The position numbers were made by a program, and so were the translations under genes. The notes beneath the pieces are model-generated. The model ran no database searches, was not told the DNA's origin, and saw nothing but the letters and a program-made list of their open reading frames with translations. A DNA stretch of 64,000 nucleotides from Atrina japonica (Eukaryota > Mollusca > Bivalvia > Pterioida > Pinnidae). Below, in pieces: positions 22,067 to 33,684 of the stretch (position 1 is the stretch's first letter; every line of letters begins with the position of its first letter). The stretch spans positions 891,001 to 955,000 of the forward strand of contig BROG01000006.1 in assembly GCA_030159075.1 (NCBI GenBank), given 5' to 3'.

Positions 22067-22248
22067 AAATCAGTTGAATTTTTTGGTTTCGGTATTCTAA
22101 TATGTGATCATAGTTCCACTCATCATACCAACGACAACTGCCATGGTCGTATTCATCACAAGAAACCCGTGGGCTTCCAGGCTGTCGCTGTGGTAAACTT
22201 GGTTCTGATGGGCGTTTTCCAAGGGAATAGAAACTTTTGTAGTAATAC
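22065..22248 (-). CDS. Oxygenase last exon, aromatic Cys-containing tail
   Basis: Begins by completing a TGG codon, then YYYKSFYSLGKRPSEPSLPQ and RVSCDEYDHGSCRWYDEWNY, ending at TAA (22067-22065). The tail holds two cysteines eight residues apart and many aromatic and acidic residues, a pattern I do not know from vertebrate P4H. Confidence 0.8.
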
Positions 22249-25200
22249 CTGTTAAAACATTTAGGACAAATTTATTTTGATTCTGAGTGTTGAAATATCG
22301 ATATAAAAGAACACATGAATATGCTTACAAGCTTCAAACCTTTGGTCTTCATCAGTTGAGCTCAAATTTAAAATAGATGTAGAGTTCGAAATAAAACTGG
22401 GTATCGTACAAGGCCAAAATAACCTAAATGTATTCCTAAATCTGTCGAAGAGTAACCAGTGTAAAACTTGTGGCTTTTGAAGAGTCTACAATATTACTAC
22501 TGCCAAGTATTTCATCATGATGTTTTAAAAATTTTAGTTATCAGGAATGGAGGGTGAAAAAAAATACGACACAAAATCTGCACGTAAAACCGAATTAAAA
22601 TGTTAAATTCTAAGCCTTTTTGGCTATGTATATTGTTAGGTATAATTGGTTACATTCCACTTATCAAGCAGTAAACATAAACAGGAGCAATCTCTTAAAC
22701 AGAGTTGTCGGTCCTTGCACTCTGGATTGATCGAGAGTGCAAGGACAGGCAAATCTGTGCAAGAGATTGGAACTAGAATTACAATGAAATCAAATGTCGA
22801 TCTTACAGTTGTCTGTAGACGAGATTACAATGTCTTATCCAAGCTTACTGAAGACTAAGATCGTTCCATGATGATTGACCCTGATTTTAAATATTAGAAT
22901 GTCTTACCATCTTTGTAGAATATATTTGTGACCTTTCACCACTTTTGAAGCTTGGTGGATAGATAGTGGCTCACAATATCCATCTTCGTTCATATTGTTC
23001 CATACCAATGCTCTACCTTTCTTTGGCTTTGCCCAGATACCAAGCTCTGGAAAAAAACCAATCAAAACTAATGTTGAAGACTTCGTTAACTAAGCCATTT
23101 ACTTTAAAATCTTCATTATCAAAAATTGTTTTGATTAAATCCATGATGGAAATTTGTGCTGTTTATTTATTTATTTGTTATTTAATGGAATGAACATGCA
23201 TTTAAAGTCAATTGTTTTTCTGAAAAAGTACAGGAAAATATTTTTCATTAGTCAGACATAAGAGATTTATGATGGACTACTTCAAACTAGATGATCTAAA
23301 CTAATATTATGTTAAGGTATGTCGGATGTCTAGGGACGTGTCATGAGTGTAAGATCATTGCTGTAATAGGACTGTAAGCAGTGTTTCCCTTTAACACTGA
23401 GTTAGGAGCACATTTAGAATGTTACAATCATGATCAAGAATAATGCTAAACTAGGAGCATTTCAGAATACTACATTAAAAAATACCGATACAGTCGAACC
23501 CGGATATATTGAAATTGAAGGGGAATGAATTCTTCTCATAAATGAAGAAGGGTTTTCTTTATAACCGAGTTGTAACCGTTATAAAGAAATGGAATGGGAA
23601 TCAAAGTCATTTCAAATAAAGCATGATTTCAATGAAACAGGGTTAAATATAAGTGAGTTTGATCAAGAATGCTGCGAGAGTAGAAAAACCTTCAAATAGG
23701 GCCTTTTTAGGGATATTGCTCATTAGAAACATTGATAGAGGTAAGAGAAAATATTGTATCTATCCCGAATAAAATTTTATATGTACCCGGAAATTTAGTT
23801 TCACCTCCTTCCTCTACATCCTGCAAATACACAAGAATTGTTGCAACTCGGTCACGTTTGTCTTCACCATCCTCAACACAATCTGTATGTGTCTTATAAC
23901 CTACAGTAAAACAGAATCAAAAAGTTCAACTTACATACATATACTTATATATATATATCCCAATTATTGGTAAGAAGTTGCAACATTCCCCCACTTAATG
24001 GTAGGGAATAAGTTAATAGAATTATTGCCAATGATTAATAAAGTAGTCAAAACATATATCCTTATAATTGGTAAAGAGAATTCGGAAATATTCTTATCAA
24101 TTGGAAAGGAGAAATTGGATGTATCTGATAGATAAGACAATAAATATATCACTACTAATTTGAATGGAATCAAGAGGTATATAATCAATGGTCGGTAAAA
24201 AGTATGGAGAAATCGATTATACACTCCCTTATAATTTGCTAGGCATCAGGGATATACTGGTAAGGAATTATTAAATCAGAAAAGCATACCTAATAGTTGT
24301 TAAGGAGACAAAAGATATTGAGTACATGTACTTAATACACTGGTAATTGATATCTCACACAGACTGCAATGCGAAGTAGAGGGATGAACACGTCAGAACT
24401 ATTTCCCAAATAGTTGGCTAGAAATCAGATTACAAACGGTGACAAATCGTCGAAAATGAAAATCTCAATTCGGTTGTGATGGGGATTTATTCCTCACTTA
24501 TTTCATTTGAATTTGACTGTGGACTCATCAACATGGGATGCTTACTCCACCATGCCTGTTCCTTTAATTGTCGAAAGAATTTCAGTTAAGTTATGAATTT
24601 TGTCCATGATTATGCCAGACGATGGACCAAACATGAAGACGGGGAACGATACACTTTGTGAATGGTTAAAATTGTATGATGGCTGATAAAATCTCGAATT
24701 AGAAATCTTGAAAAACGCGTTTTCCTTCTGTACTCAATGACCCAGAAGTGATTTCCGGGCTGGAAAGATTATATGATCAATATGCAATGGTTCCGGGAGA
24801 CAAAAATTCAAATAATATACTAGTAGAATTTGTCTGTAAGACAAATTACTTTAATTGACTATTAGAAGTTCAATACTAATTTCGGTAATCATACATTCAC
24901 AAGCAGCCTTCTTTTAAAGGACGAAATCAGAGGTGTTTACCCCTCGCTAGAATTTTCAGTAATGTTAATGGCTTTTGTCAGTAATTTGGGCAATTTTTCA
25001 GTAATCCGGTATTCACGACGTTGTTTGCCACATTTGCATTTTGGGAAAATCATCGGCAAACATAAATTTGGAGCTGAATATTTTTTAAAAACTTTTCTCC
25101 CTAGATTTTATATCTGTCTAATTTTCTCAAAATTGACATCACTAAATCAATGCCAGACTTTTAGCGCTTTTTTGTTATGTTTATAATTTGTCAATAGTTG

Positions 25201-27933
25201 TTTCGGGAAAATGATTGTTCCGTTTTCAAATGGCAAATCATTGGTGAAAATTTCAAAGAACATCCAACATTTAACAAAATCAGGAGAAGTATTTGAAAAA
25301 TCGTAAACGTGATATACCGTATTATGGGTATTTTCTGTGGTTGTTTTATTTTTGCGGTATTTTGCGGTTCCATTAAAACCGCAGAAATTGAAATCGCAAA
25401 ATCAATTCCAATTTCTTGTCTGAAGTAAAATCGTCAAAAACCCTCACCTCTGTAGTGAGGTACATTTCTATGCGTGCCAGGTATTGTTGTCTAATTGTCT
25501 ATTGATGTATTGTTCAAGTCCACGCCGATATCAAAGCTGACAAGAAATTGATTTATAAAAGTTTTTAAAAATGCGGCATAACCAGGACACTTGGATATGA
25601 ATTTCAGTGACCTCTAAAAAGTGATACCAAATCCTAGCTGTTTTAAAGTTAATACGACATTTCTGGCTTTTAAAAAGAATATTAAGATAAATTTGAAACA
25701 TGAACATAAGTACGTATCCATTATTTTTTTATTTTGCGTTTGAATGGAATCTCAAAAATTGAAAACGCAAAAAATTAAAATGCTACCTTTGAAGGGTCAA
25801 TTCGCAAAAATTCAAACCGCAGAAAATACCTGTTATACGGTAGATATATAGGAAAAATAAGTTTAGAAAATCCTTAAAACTCTCCAGAAACTGTGTTGAT
25901 TAATACTTTGGTTTTGGTATCTATGACTATATATATATATATTATGAACATAATACCATATATATATATAAGACGATCGTTTCTGTATATACATCATAGT
26001 ATGTGTATTTACTAAAAACCTGCATATAGGGGCCACCCCAGGGACCAAAAAATATTGTACCTTTATGTGCAGGTGACCACTTATAAAAGATTCAATTTAG
26101 TTGAAGTATGCAGTCAAAGGATTTGAAAAAATATGGCCTTTATAAACAGGTATATATAAATTATATAGAGGTGGCATATATATATAGCAGGTTTTACATA
26201 TATAATCAAAACTTGGCAAGGAAAAATCAGAAACATATCAGTTGCATATAATTTTATATTACTAATACAGGGGAAATCAAGACATAACGTAACTTTTTGC
26301 AAGGAGGAGTCAAAGATATAGTCCATGCAGTAGACAAGGAGAGAGGAATCGATAAGGATACACCACACATCATGCTAAATAACATCAGAAAATTAGCAGA
26401 GAGGGTATGTATATTTTAAAGATATTTAGCATTGGAATGATATGACAAGTACATATAACTGTTTTACATGTTATTCAGTTTCGTTTGCCCCATATTTATT
26501 GTTCATATTTTTCACGACTCGACTCGTTTTGTTTTTGTTTCGTTGTTTGTTCCTTCTTTTTGGGGGGTGTCATTTTTGTTTGTTTGTTATTTATTTTATT
26601 TAATGGCGATTTCCTTCGAATTGTCTATAAGGATGAGACAGATCATTTCGAAAATCCTACAATTTAATTTATCTGTTCCATTGGTCATTTTATTGTTACA
26701 CACACACACACATATATATCATTCATCTTGAGAACGTTACATCAATTCAATACTGTGGATGGTTGGGTCTAAAAGTATATTGGATAATATTTGTTAGTAT
26801 ATATATTATGTAAGTGAAACATTCAGATGGAAAAACATACAACTGTTTAATTATTTTAATACACAGAAAAAAAAATTACCAATTCCTTCTGGGTAAGAAG
26901 TTATCTGAAATTTTCCACCATTTGCAGGACTCAATCCAGTTGCTTCTTTTACTCGATTTTCGAAGATATGAGAGAACCTGCTTTCCCCTGGATAAAATGC
27001 AGTACTATAACTCCAGTTGTTTCGTAACCATCTTTGCAATTGATTAGAAAAAGAGGCATTCACACATGTTGTTCCTGTAATTTGAAATTTAAATTAGGAC
27101 AGTCAATATTTCAATGTTAGTCACTTTGTCTAACACAAAAATCTAACATATGATAAGAATGATGACTGGGTCATAAATAAGAAATGATATTTGAGCTGTA
27201 TTGTATCAATCTTATCAACAAATTTCAGTTTTGGAAAGTAAAGATACTGGAATGTTATACGTGGAAAATAAAAAGAAAAAAGTATTACATAATGTATTAC
27301 TTATACATGACCAATTTGTACAAGCATATCAAAAGGATATTTATTCAAACATTTTCATAGTGTATGATTCAAGCCGGTGATGATGAAAATTTGGTGTGTT
27401 CTAACCATTTATATTGGGTGAAAAAATATCATTTTTCAAACTATCCCCCACTTTAAACACTTCTCTGTGTAATTTGTTCTCTCCCTACTTACACACTTTT
27501 GACCAATTTGGTCAAGCATATCAAGCAGACAGATATTTATTCTTGAATAGTTTATATCCAATACATGTACATTGAGATTTTGTTATACTGACAGAATTTG
27601 TTGATATAATGATGAAAATGATGATGATTAATACCACTCAAAACACCTGAAAATGTATCATAAGTTGCCTAGAGGTAAAGATGAGAATCGTTGATTAACA
27701 ACATTTGTATTTGGAATTAATGTGACCCTTATTGACAGACATGACGTTTACTTCTATGCAATCACATCCTATCCTTTGGTGATATGTCTATTTTACAATC
27801 ACATTTGCATGAATGATATTAACATATGCATGTATGTTTTCCACAAAATACGTTTCAGATGTACCTTTAACGTTAATCCAAACTTACCAGGTGTAAATAT
27901 CTGCGGTGTCACTTTGATCTTTTTATTGAGCAT
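22065..27933 (-). CDS. Prolyl-4-hydroxylase-like 2OG-Fe(II) oxygenase (5 exons)
   Basis: Minus-strand model joining 27933-27888, 27074-26880, 23900-23787, 23046-22908 and 22248-22065, 225 residues if translation starts at the ATG at 27933-27931. All splice phases agree. The 2-oxoglutarate/Fe(II) fold is clear: HTD (His85, Asp87) in GYKTHTDC, the strand ATILVYLQDVEEGGETKFPE, then KPKKGRALVWNN, the distal His149 in PLSIHQASK, and Lys159 ten residues later, which binds 2-oxoglutarate in prolyl hydroxylases. Such enzymes hydroxylate proline, usually in the secretory pathway. A Cys/Tyr/Trp-rich tail follows. The N-terminus is uncertain: an upstream membrane-anchor exon would be expected, and the candidates at 27889-28122 and 28798-29256 are broken. 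The substrate cannot be told from sequence. Confidence 0.82.
22688..22769. other. 82-base hairpin in oxygenase intron
   Basis: Outer stem CAATCTCTT/AAGAGATTG (9 pairs), then ACAGA/TCTGT (5 pairs), then an internal loop of about 7x7, then GTCCTTGCACTCT/AGAGTGCAAGGAC (13 perfect pairs) around a 10-base loop. It is in the intron between the last two oxygenase exons. It could be a tiny fold-back element or a small-RNA precursor. Confidence 0.5.
22908..23046 (-). CDS. Oxygenase exon 4 with distal His and 2OG lysine
   Basis: 139 bases between TTTTTCCAG and GTAAGA. It reads LGIWAKPKKGRALVWNNMNE, then PLSIHQASKVVKGHKYILQR. The histidine and the lysine ten residues after it match the spacing of His and Lys in collagen prolyl-4-hydroxylase (HAACPVLVGNKW-type motif). 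Confidence 0.88.
23787..23900 (-). CDS. Oxygenase exon 3 with HxD iron motif
   Basis: 114 bases, acceptor CTGTAG, donor GTACAT. It reads YKTHTDCVEDGEDKRDRVAT followed by ILVYLQDVEEGGETKFP. HTD supplies two of the three iron ligands, and YLQDVEEGGET is the standard strand-turn of the family. Confidence 0.88.
24470..24560 (+). mobile_element. Solo fragment of Penelope-like 3' region
   Basis: Bases near 24480-24555 match the 3' region at 62395-62490 (shared CATTTGAATTTGACTGTGGACTCA-like and GGGATGCTTACTCC words). It lies in the third intron of the oxygenase gene, counted 5' to 3'... between exons 26880-27074 and 23787-23900. No coding part accompanies it. Confidence 0.55.
25315..25842. mobile_element. 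528-bp inverted-repeat element in oxygenase intron
   Basis: TACCGTATTATGGGTATTTTC plus TGTGGTT at the left is inverted as AACCGCAGAAAATACCTGTT plus ATACGGTA at the right. Interior repeats of TTTTGCG and CGCAAAA words. No coding frame. Confidence 0.65.
26880..27074 (-). CDS. Oxygenase exon 2 (N-terminal part of catalytic domain)
   Basis: 195 bases beginning after AATTACAG. It encodes TTCVNASFSNQLQRWLRNNW, then YPGESRFSHIFENRVKEATG and FQITSYPEGI. The pattern of a helix followed by FQITSYPEG leads into the metal-binding HTD of the next exon, as in prolyl-4-hydroxylases. It has one N-glycosylation sequon (NAS) and a cysteine, which fits a secreted or luminal domain. Confidence 0.85.
27888..27933 (-). 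CDS. Oxygenase first recognised exon (start uncertain)
   Basis: Reads MLNKKIKVTPQIFTP plus one base, ending at a good GTAAGT donor. The TGA immediately upstream (27939-27937) blocks extension in this frame, so either this ATG is the start or an upstream exon is lost or missed. The split glycine codon joins it to the following exon. Confidence 0.5.
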
Positions 27934-28122
27934 TTGTCAAATGTCCATTCCTTCAATGTTTCAGAACACTGTCAAAGCAGTCCTGGATTGGATTAAGGTT
28001 TTCTTTTGACACTTTCCTCAACATGCCGCATCTTATGCGCATGTTCATCATTTCCATCACATTCTTGCTCGGATGAAGCAAGTCTTAGCACGTATACAAA
28101 AAACACCAAGAAAAGGAACTAA
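27934..28122 (-). pseudogene. Second, more decayed anchor-exon remnant
   Basis: Minus-strand bases 28122-28079 match the anchor segment at 29254 at nucleotide level (shared CTTTTCTTGGTGTT and GTATACGTGCTA-like words) and encode FLVFFVYVLRLASSEQECDG in a frame different from the intact exon at 27933-27888. That frame hits TAA and TGA codons before reaching ETLKEWTFDKCSIK. This reads as the original 5' part of the same exon after frameshift, or an untranslated leader. Confidence 0.35.
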
Positions 28123-28368
28123 AATATGTGTAGTTAATTTCCTTGTCCCGTTAGTGGACAATTTCAGTCTCGAGCCTTTTGTGCCATTGATTCATGATGA
28201 TGAAATGATGATGATGAATACCTGTAAAAAGATTATGATAATATACATTTGTATTTATCAATGAATAGCGTTTGTTTTCTGGAAAAGAAGTTTCCACGCT
28301 AGAGTTATTATTTAAAAGAATGAATCGTATGATATAATGCTACAATTTTGGTTAATTTGAGAATTAAT

Positions 28369-28720
28369 GTGACCCTTACTCTAGAGTGACATGACAGTGA
28401 CATGACACTTCTATGACAATCACATGGCAGTTATATGATGACGGTTTAACCCTGACAGGAAGAGACTTTGGTCCCAAGAGCGACATTTCATCAGATAAGA
28501 CTTCTATGACAATCACTGTGAAATAAACATCGTGATTTCCATCATAAACATGACATATGTTTATAATTCGCATATGCGAATTTCACATACATTATATATA
28601 ACATTAAAATGACACTTCTAGGACAGTCACATGACACTAGTGACATTTATCCGAGACTTGAATGGCATCCACATGACAGTTCTGTGACATTCACCACTAT
28701 AAATACCACTGCCGATACTT
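28369..28720. repeat. Degenerate ATGACA(C/G)TT-rich stretch
   Basis: Words such as TGACATGACACTTCTATGACAATCACATG recur irregularly. A related sequence begins at 27721, supporting a partial duplication of this region together with the damaged anchor exons. Confidence 0.5.
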
Positions 28721-28797
28721 AACATGTGACGATTTGATCATGTAAACAGGCTACACGAAAAGCACACTAATCAAATGCTTAATTTGGTTTCTGAAAA

Positions 28798-29256
28798 CTA
28801 TGGTAACAGTTCTGTGGGTGGCAATCGACGTCCGTCTGCAAATATCTTTTTAGGAGACATTGTCTTCAGATATGTAGCGTTAAAGTCTGTCCATTCCTTC
28901 GGTGGTTTTGACTTTGCAGAACTGGATTTTGAGGACAGTGGCTGTCCTGGTTTTTTGTTCGATGTTTCCTCGGTTTCCAAATTACTTTTTTAACTTTTAC
29001 GTCATTTTTTCCGTTCCATCATCACTTTTTGACTTGCTGACATTTTTGGCGCCGCATCATTCAACCTTTTTGAATCGCTTTCCGGTTGTTCTTTAGGTTT
29101 ACAAACATGTTCTATTAAAGGGAAATATTTTGATAAAAGTGTCAACATTTTGTTTCCAGGAGTTAATCTGCTTTAGATTGATTGATGATGGCAGTTATTG
29201 CTGGATAGCACATATACAAGTGTAAAAACAACACCAAGAAAAGCAAGAACTATCAT
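28798..29256 (-). pseudogene. Damaged membrane-anchor 5' exon related to the oxygenase
   Basis: From ATG at 29256-29254 one frame runs 152 codons to TAG (28800-28798), interrupted by three stops: TAA 29175-29173, TGA 29004-29002 and TAA 28992-28990. It opens with a hydrophobic segment, MIVLAFLGVVFTLVYVLSSN, like a type II signal anchor. A lysine-rich stem follows, with KKPGQPLSSKSSSAKSKPPK and EWTDFNATYLKTMSPKKIF. The last block could lead into an oxygenase exon (compare PQIFTP at 27888). No convincing donor was found. It may be a dead duplicate of the gene's first exon; a true non-coding leader is the alternative. The link to the oxygenase is inference from position, composition and partial nucleotide similarity to 28079-28122. 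Confidence 0.4.
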
Positions 29257-29626
29257 AATATGACAATATTGTACGATCTGGCGACTTTGTTTCAATCTGG
29301 TATTAGATGTGTCCTTGTCGTTATTTATATAATAAAAAATATTATGTGGTCACTTTCCTGTCTTTCACCTTTCATGTCTGTCGATAATTACTTTATTATG
29401 ACGCCATTCCATTTTAATTTCGATTCATTGATCGCTGAAATTTGGAAAGTCAATAGATAGGAGACATTCACGCTGTAAATAGTGAAAACCTAAAAAATCT
29501 TCACTACAAAATTTTATGAAATTACTGAATCTTATCATAACAATTGTGGAGAAAATAGAACGTTGATCAATGCAAGTAATATACAGCGTTGTTTTTCATT
29601 GGTGATAGATTTTATCACTAATTAAA

Positions 29627-29710
29627 CTGTATTTTCGAAATTGGCTTAATGAAAAAAAGGTGATCAATGTAAACTCTATATATTTTTCATTAAGCCAATC
29701 AAAAATACAG
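29627..29710. mobile_element. 84-bp hairpin element
   Basis: CTGTATTTTCGAAATTGGCT then TAATGAAAAA is inverted as TTTTTCATTAAGCCAATCAA then AAATACAG. Arms of about 29 bases with a 25-base loop. Confidence 0.65.
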
Positions 29711-29985
29711 TGCCAGCCATGCCACTAATGCAGCAAAAAGACTAGGCCGATTAATTAAATACCCATCTATCAATGTAATGACTTAATTTTACCAATTGAT
29801 AAACTGTATCACATTTGCTAACAAATGCCATTGAATGGTGATGCCGTGGTAAAATCTTTGAACACGTAATGTAGATATGACGTATCAAGAAGGGAATTTT
29901 GTGACTACGAAAACTGATAATTTTTTATTTGTAAAGAACTTTTTATGAAAACTCGGTACATGACTCAATAATTTTTTTCACTCTT

Positions 29986-30360
29986 ATGTTGATGACGCAC
30001 AATTTCCTACTTTGTAAGGATCCATTGAGAGGGAACCCGGTCATACAATGTACCCATAGTGGAAGAGACCACGGGAAAAGATACGTAAGGCTGCTCCGAC
30101 TAAGTAAGAAACACTCCGTTCGGGTGAACAGTACCCACAAAATCAGCTCGCCGCAAGGAGCTTACCCCACTGAGGTTCGAAACATGAAAAAACGCAAAGC
30201 TAGTGAAAGTAATAAATGGATCGTGGTATTTCCATCATGGAAACAAGTACATGTCAACGGAGTAAAAAAAAACATACTTTTTGAACTAATTCGCATCTAC
30301 TTAAATTTCCAGTACAGGCGAATTTTCATGTGGTCGGAATTGGCAAAGCCTGAAGTCTGA
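29986..30360 (+). CDS. Unrecognised ORF, 124 residues
   Basis: ATG-started frame rich in Lys, Arg and His, for example DPLRGNPVIQCTHSGRDHGK and NMKKRKASESNKWIVVFPSW. It is longer than most chance frames in this AT-rich sequence, and its GC content is higher than its surroundings between 30000 and 30180. I see no domain, signal peptide or repeat match. A GTAAGG site at 30085 could be a donor. It could be an exon, part of an old mobile element or chance. Confidence 0.25.
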   Translation: MLMTHNFLLCKDPLRGNPVIQCTHSGRDHGKRYVRLLRLSKKHSVRVNSTHKISSPQGAYPTEVRNMKKRKASESNKWIVVFPSWKQVHVNGVKKNILFELIRIYLNFQYRRIFMWSELAKPEV

Positions 30361-31351
30361 CAATCTATTAATAGGAAACAAAATTCATACGACACTAGGT
30401 AAGTTATAATGGGCGGAGTGAATCCGAAGTAGATAGCTATAATAATCTCAGTAAGTACTCATTAACTTTATACCCCCGGAAGAACTCCAAGTTTTCTTGA
30501 AGTAAAGTCTCCGTCAAGTAAATACAACCTGGAAATCGGTGCGAATGGCCGAATCGATACTAATTAAAAAAATTTTAATAATGATACTATATCAATGGCG
30601 TAAGAATACCATCACAGACTATAAATACTAAAAAGTTAATCCGACATAAATACTGAAACAATTGTGACAGAGTTGATCATACGCAAAGTTGGTAAATTTC
30701 TAGGCAATACTACGTTTTCAATTTTCTAAAAACACGATCATTTATCAAATGCTTAATTATCTAACTAACGAAACTATGACTGACAAATTAAAATGTGCGA
30801 GGATAAAATTGTTTTGAAAATAATAACGACTAATGAATGATAAATGAATTACATTTCAACTAGAAATTTCAAACTTCCGTGTAAATTAAATGAAATTTAC
30901 AGAACTTACAAAGCATAATAACAAGCATTTTTGCCAAGAATACAAAAACAAAGGGAGATAAACCCTGGTTTGGGACTTTGAAAATTTTTTGCTCGTAAGA
31001 AATACCATAAAATAAACAATGCCAACCTATGTTGTCACAGCTTGGCAGATACTTCAATAAACTGGTAGGTTTCAAAACATCTGAGAATTCTATGTGAGAT
31101 TTTTGGAAAAGTTATATTTAAATAAACACTAATTATATACGGATATCTGAGGCGTTTTATACTTGAAAATATAATTCTAATTGTAATATTGATGTTACCT
31201 ACCCAACGAAAATGCGTGACGTGAAAAAATTACTTTTTAATGAGTATTTTAAATTTCCCTTTTTATCAATTTTTCACCAAGATATTTCTCCAGTCCAGTA
31301 ATCCCAGTGTTTCATTCAATCTGCCAGAAAATTATTTACTTGCTTTATCAA
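30361..31351. other. Interval without supported feature
   Basis: AT-rich sequence; nothing coding, repeated or structured could be supported here. Confidence 0.5.
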
Positions 31352-31359
31352 AAAAGCTT

Positions 31360-31701
31360 ATTAAATATTGTTTGTTTATTGTTGTTTAACGTCCCACTCA
31401 AGAGGATTTATTTATTCTGTCACTCATATGGAGACGTCACTACAAATGCCGGTGAAGGGCTTCAAATTTTGGCCTTATACGGAATATCGGCACTTACGGC
31501 CATTGAGCAGTGAGTCTTGGTTCTTTAACGTGCTCCGACACTCTACTGTGACACGGGACCTCCGTTGTTTTTTTACTGTACTCATCCAAGGTTGAAAGAC
31601 AGGAATACCAACCTGTCGCCGGCGGACTCGAACTGAAGACACTCACAATGACATGCAAAGAGTCAAGCGCTTTTACCGAATGAGTACAGGCCGGCTCTAC
31701 T
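31360..31701 (-). mobile_element. SINE family 1, minus-strand copy
   Basis: The tail (GTTTGTTTATTGTTGTTTAACGTCC on the plus strand) is at 31368-31392 and the tRNA-like head near 31630-31695. AAAAGCTT occurs at 31352-31359 and 31702-31709, a likely 8-bp target duplication. More diverged than the two plus-strand copies. Confidence 0.75.
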
Positions 31702-32514
31702 AAAAGCTTGGTTATTTTTTTTACAGATTGCTTGAAACAGAAATTTGCAGAACTTGAAGTCCTTACCACGTGAAACTGTAATAACTAAAAAAATATACAG
31801 AAAATAGCACATCTCAATCCCGAATTCGCAATCCAGAATTCAATTGATGTTTGAAAATGTAGGCAATACAACGTATCCGAGGTGGGGGTTTGAGATTGCT
31901 CTATATTAAAAGCGAGTTTTCTCCGCGATATTCTTAAGGTTAAAAAAGCTATGAGATGCAATTATCTTATATATAAAAATTCGTGTTTAAAACTTTTGGG
32001 ACACTAAATCGGAAAGTACAAAAGCTTTTTTTGATGTATAAAAAAAAAACAGGTTTCCATAAAATTAATTGGGGTGCGAACATTCCACGACCCTCCATAA
32101 ATGGCAAACACAATATAACAATGATTTCAATATTTAGGACATTTAAAAAGACTTTAAACCGTTGGAGGGACAATTTTATCACGCTAGTAAAAGTGTCAAA
32201 AAATTAAGCTTTACAGCCATTGATTACTCAATAAGATATATCTTTATTCATTAGGTATGAACAACAAATTTTGTGGAAATTAAACAGAGAGGACTTTCAC
32301 TAATGAACACATGCTATTGGTATTAGATGAGTGTCCATTATTAATCGTTATTTAACCACTATAAATTTATTAAAATCTGTTTTCTATGATAATGCAACGT
32401 ATTTACGAAACTGTAATTTTAAAGTGTCCATAATGCCCGTAAAACTTTTCATGTTTATTTCGATAATTACAATATTTATTATGACGCAAACAGCATTCCA
32501 TACTTTTCTGGTAA

Positions 32515-33251
32515 CCTTTTGTCCGTCGTCTGTCTGTCCATGTGTCTGTCTGTCCGTAAACTTTTCACATTTTCGACTTCTCCAAAACCGCTGAAGGGAT
32601 TTTGATGAAACTTTATAGGAAGCAAGTACTCAAGATCCTCTACCAAGTTTGTTCATTTCTGCCCCATCGGCCCAGGGGGTGGATCCATAATGGGGCCAAA
32701 GAGGCCCCAAGGGTACCCCTCTTTAAAAATATTCTCCTCCAGAACAGCTGCATGGATTGAAAAACTAAATTTTATTGTATAATTTAAGTTTGTTAATTTC
32801 GTATAAATTGGAAAATAAATTTTGGACGCGTTTTTGACATCTTTTTAGACTTTGTAATTTTCATTCACTGTGGGTAATTTTTCACTCGCTGAAGGGATTT
32901 TGATGAAACTTTCTGGGAAGCAAGTACTCAAGGTCCACAATCAAATTTGTTCATTTTGGCCAAATTGGCCCAGGGGTGGATTCAGGGTATGGCAAAAGAG
33001 GCCTCAGGGGATAGCCCTCTTTGAAAATCTTCTCCAGAACTGCTGCATGGATTGAAAAACTAATTGCATCGGAGTGATTTACATGGATGAATGATTCAAT
33101 TTCATCTTTTTGGAATAAATTGGAAACGCTTCTTTTCCGATTTTGTCATTTTCGGTCATTTTTTAAGTCTCCTCCACTCACATGGAATTGAAGGAGTGTT
33201 ATATTAATTTGTAAATTGTTTTCCCATGCTTGTAAGAAGATACCAATACAG

Positions 33252-33287
<36 letters not shown>
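32515..33287 (+). repeat. Dispersed repeat family B, copy 2
   Basis: Begins near GTCCGTCGTCTGTCTGTCC and ends GCTCAGGTGAGCGATGTGGC plus CCATGGGCCTCTTGTTT. Two internal units (32575-32760 and 32880-33065) share GCTGAAGGGATTTTGATGAA, GGAAGCAAGTACTCAAG and AACTGCTGCATGGATTGAAA-like words. Confidence 0.65.
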
Positions 33288-33684
33288 CTTCCGCAATAAC
33301 CTTGGGTAGAAATGCCCGTAAGAATACATTTTCACCATTTATTTACTAAATTCTAGTAAAGGATTATTCTTTCTTTGGTAACTAAATGATAAATCATTGT
33401 TTAAATGATAATAATCAAAAGCCATTCATACAAGGTATATACTATAGGCCTAAATATTTGACATTAAACCTTTATTCATCACTTGAAGTTTATTTATGAA
33501 TTGCATACTGTTAAAGAACGTATAATATACATGTTGTATATTATATAACTCGGGAGTTATCAAAATATTCAACAACAGGGGCAAATCTTAGATACCGCAA
33601 TAAGACAACTGATTCATCATAGACCTATACCTTGAATATAGGTCTATGGATAAATTAATTGTCTACTGCAATGTAATTACTTCC

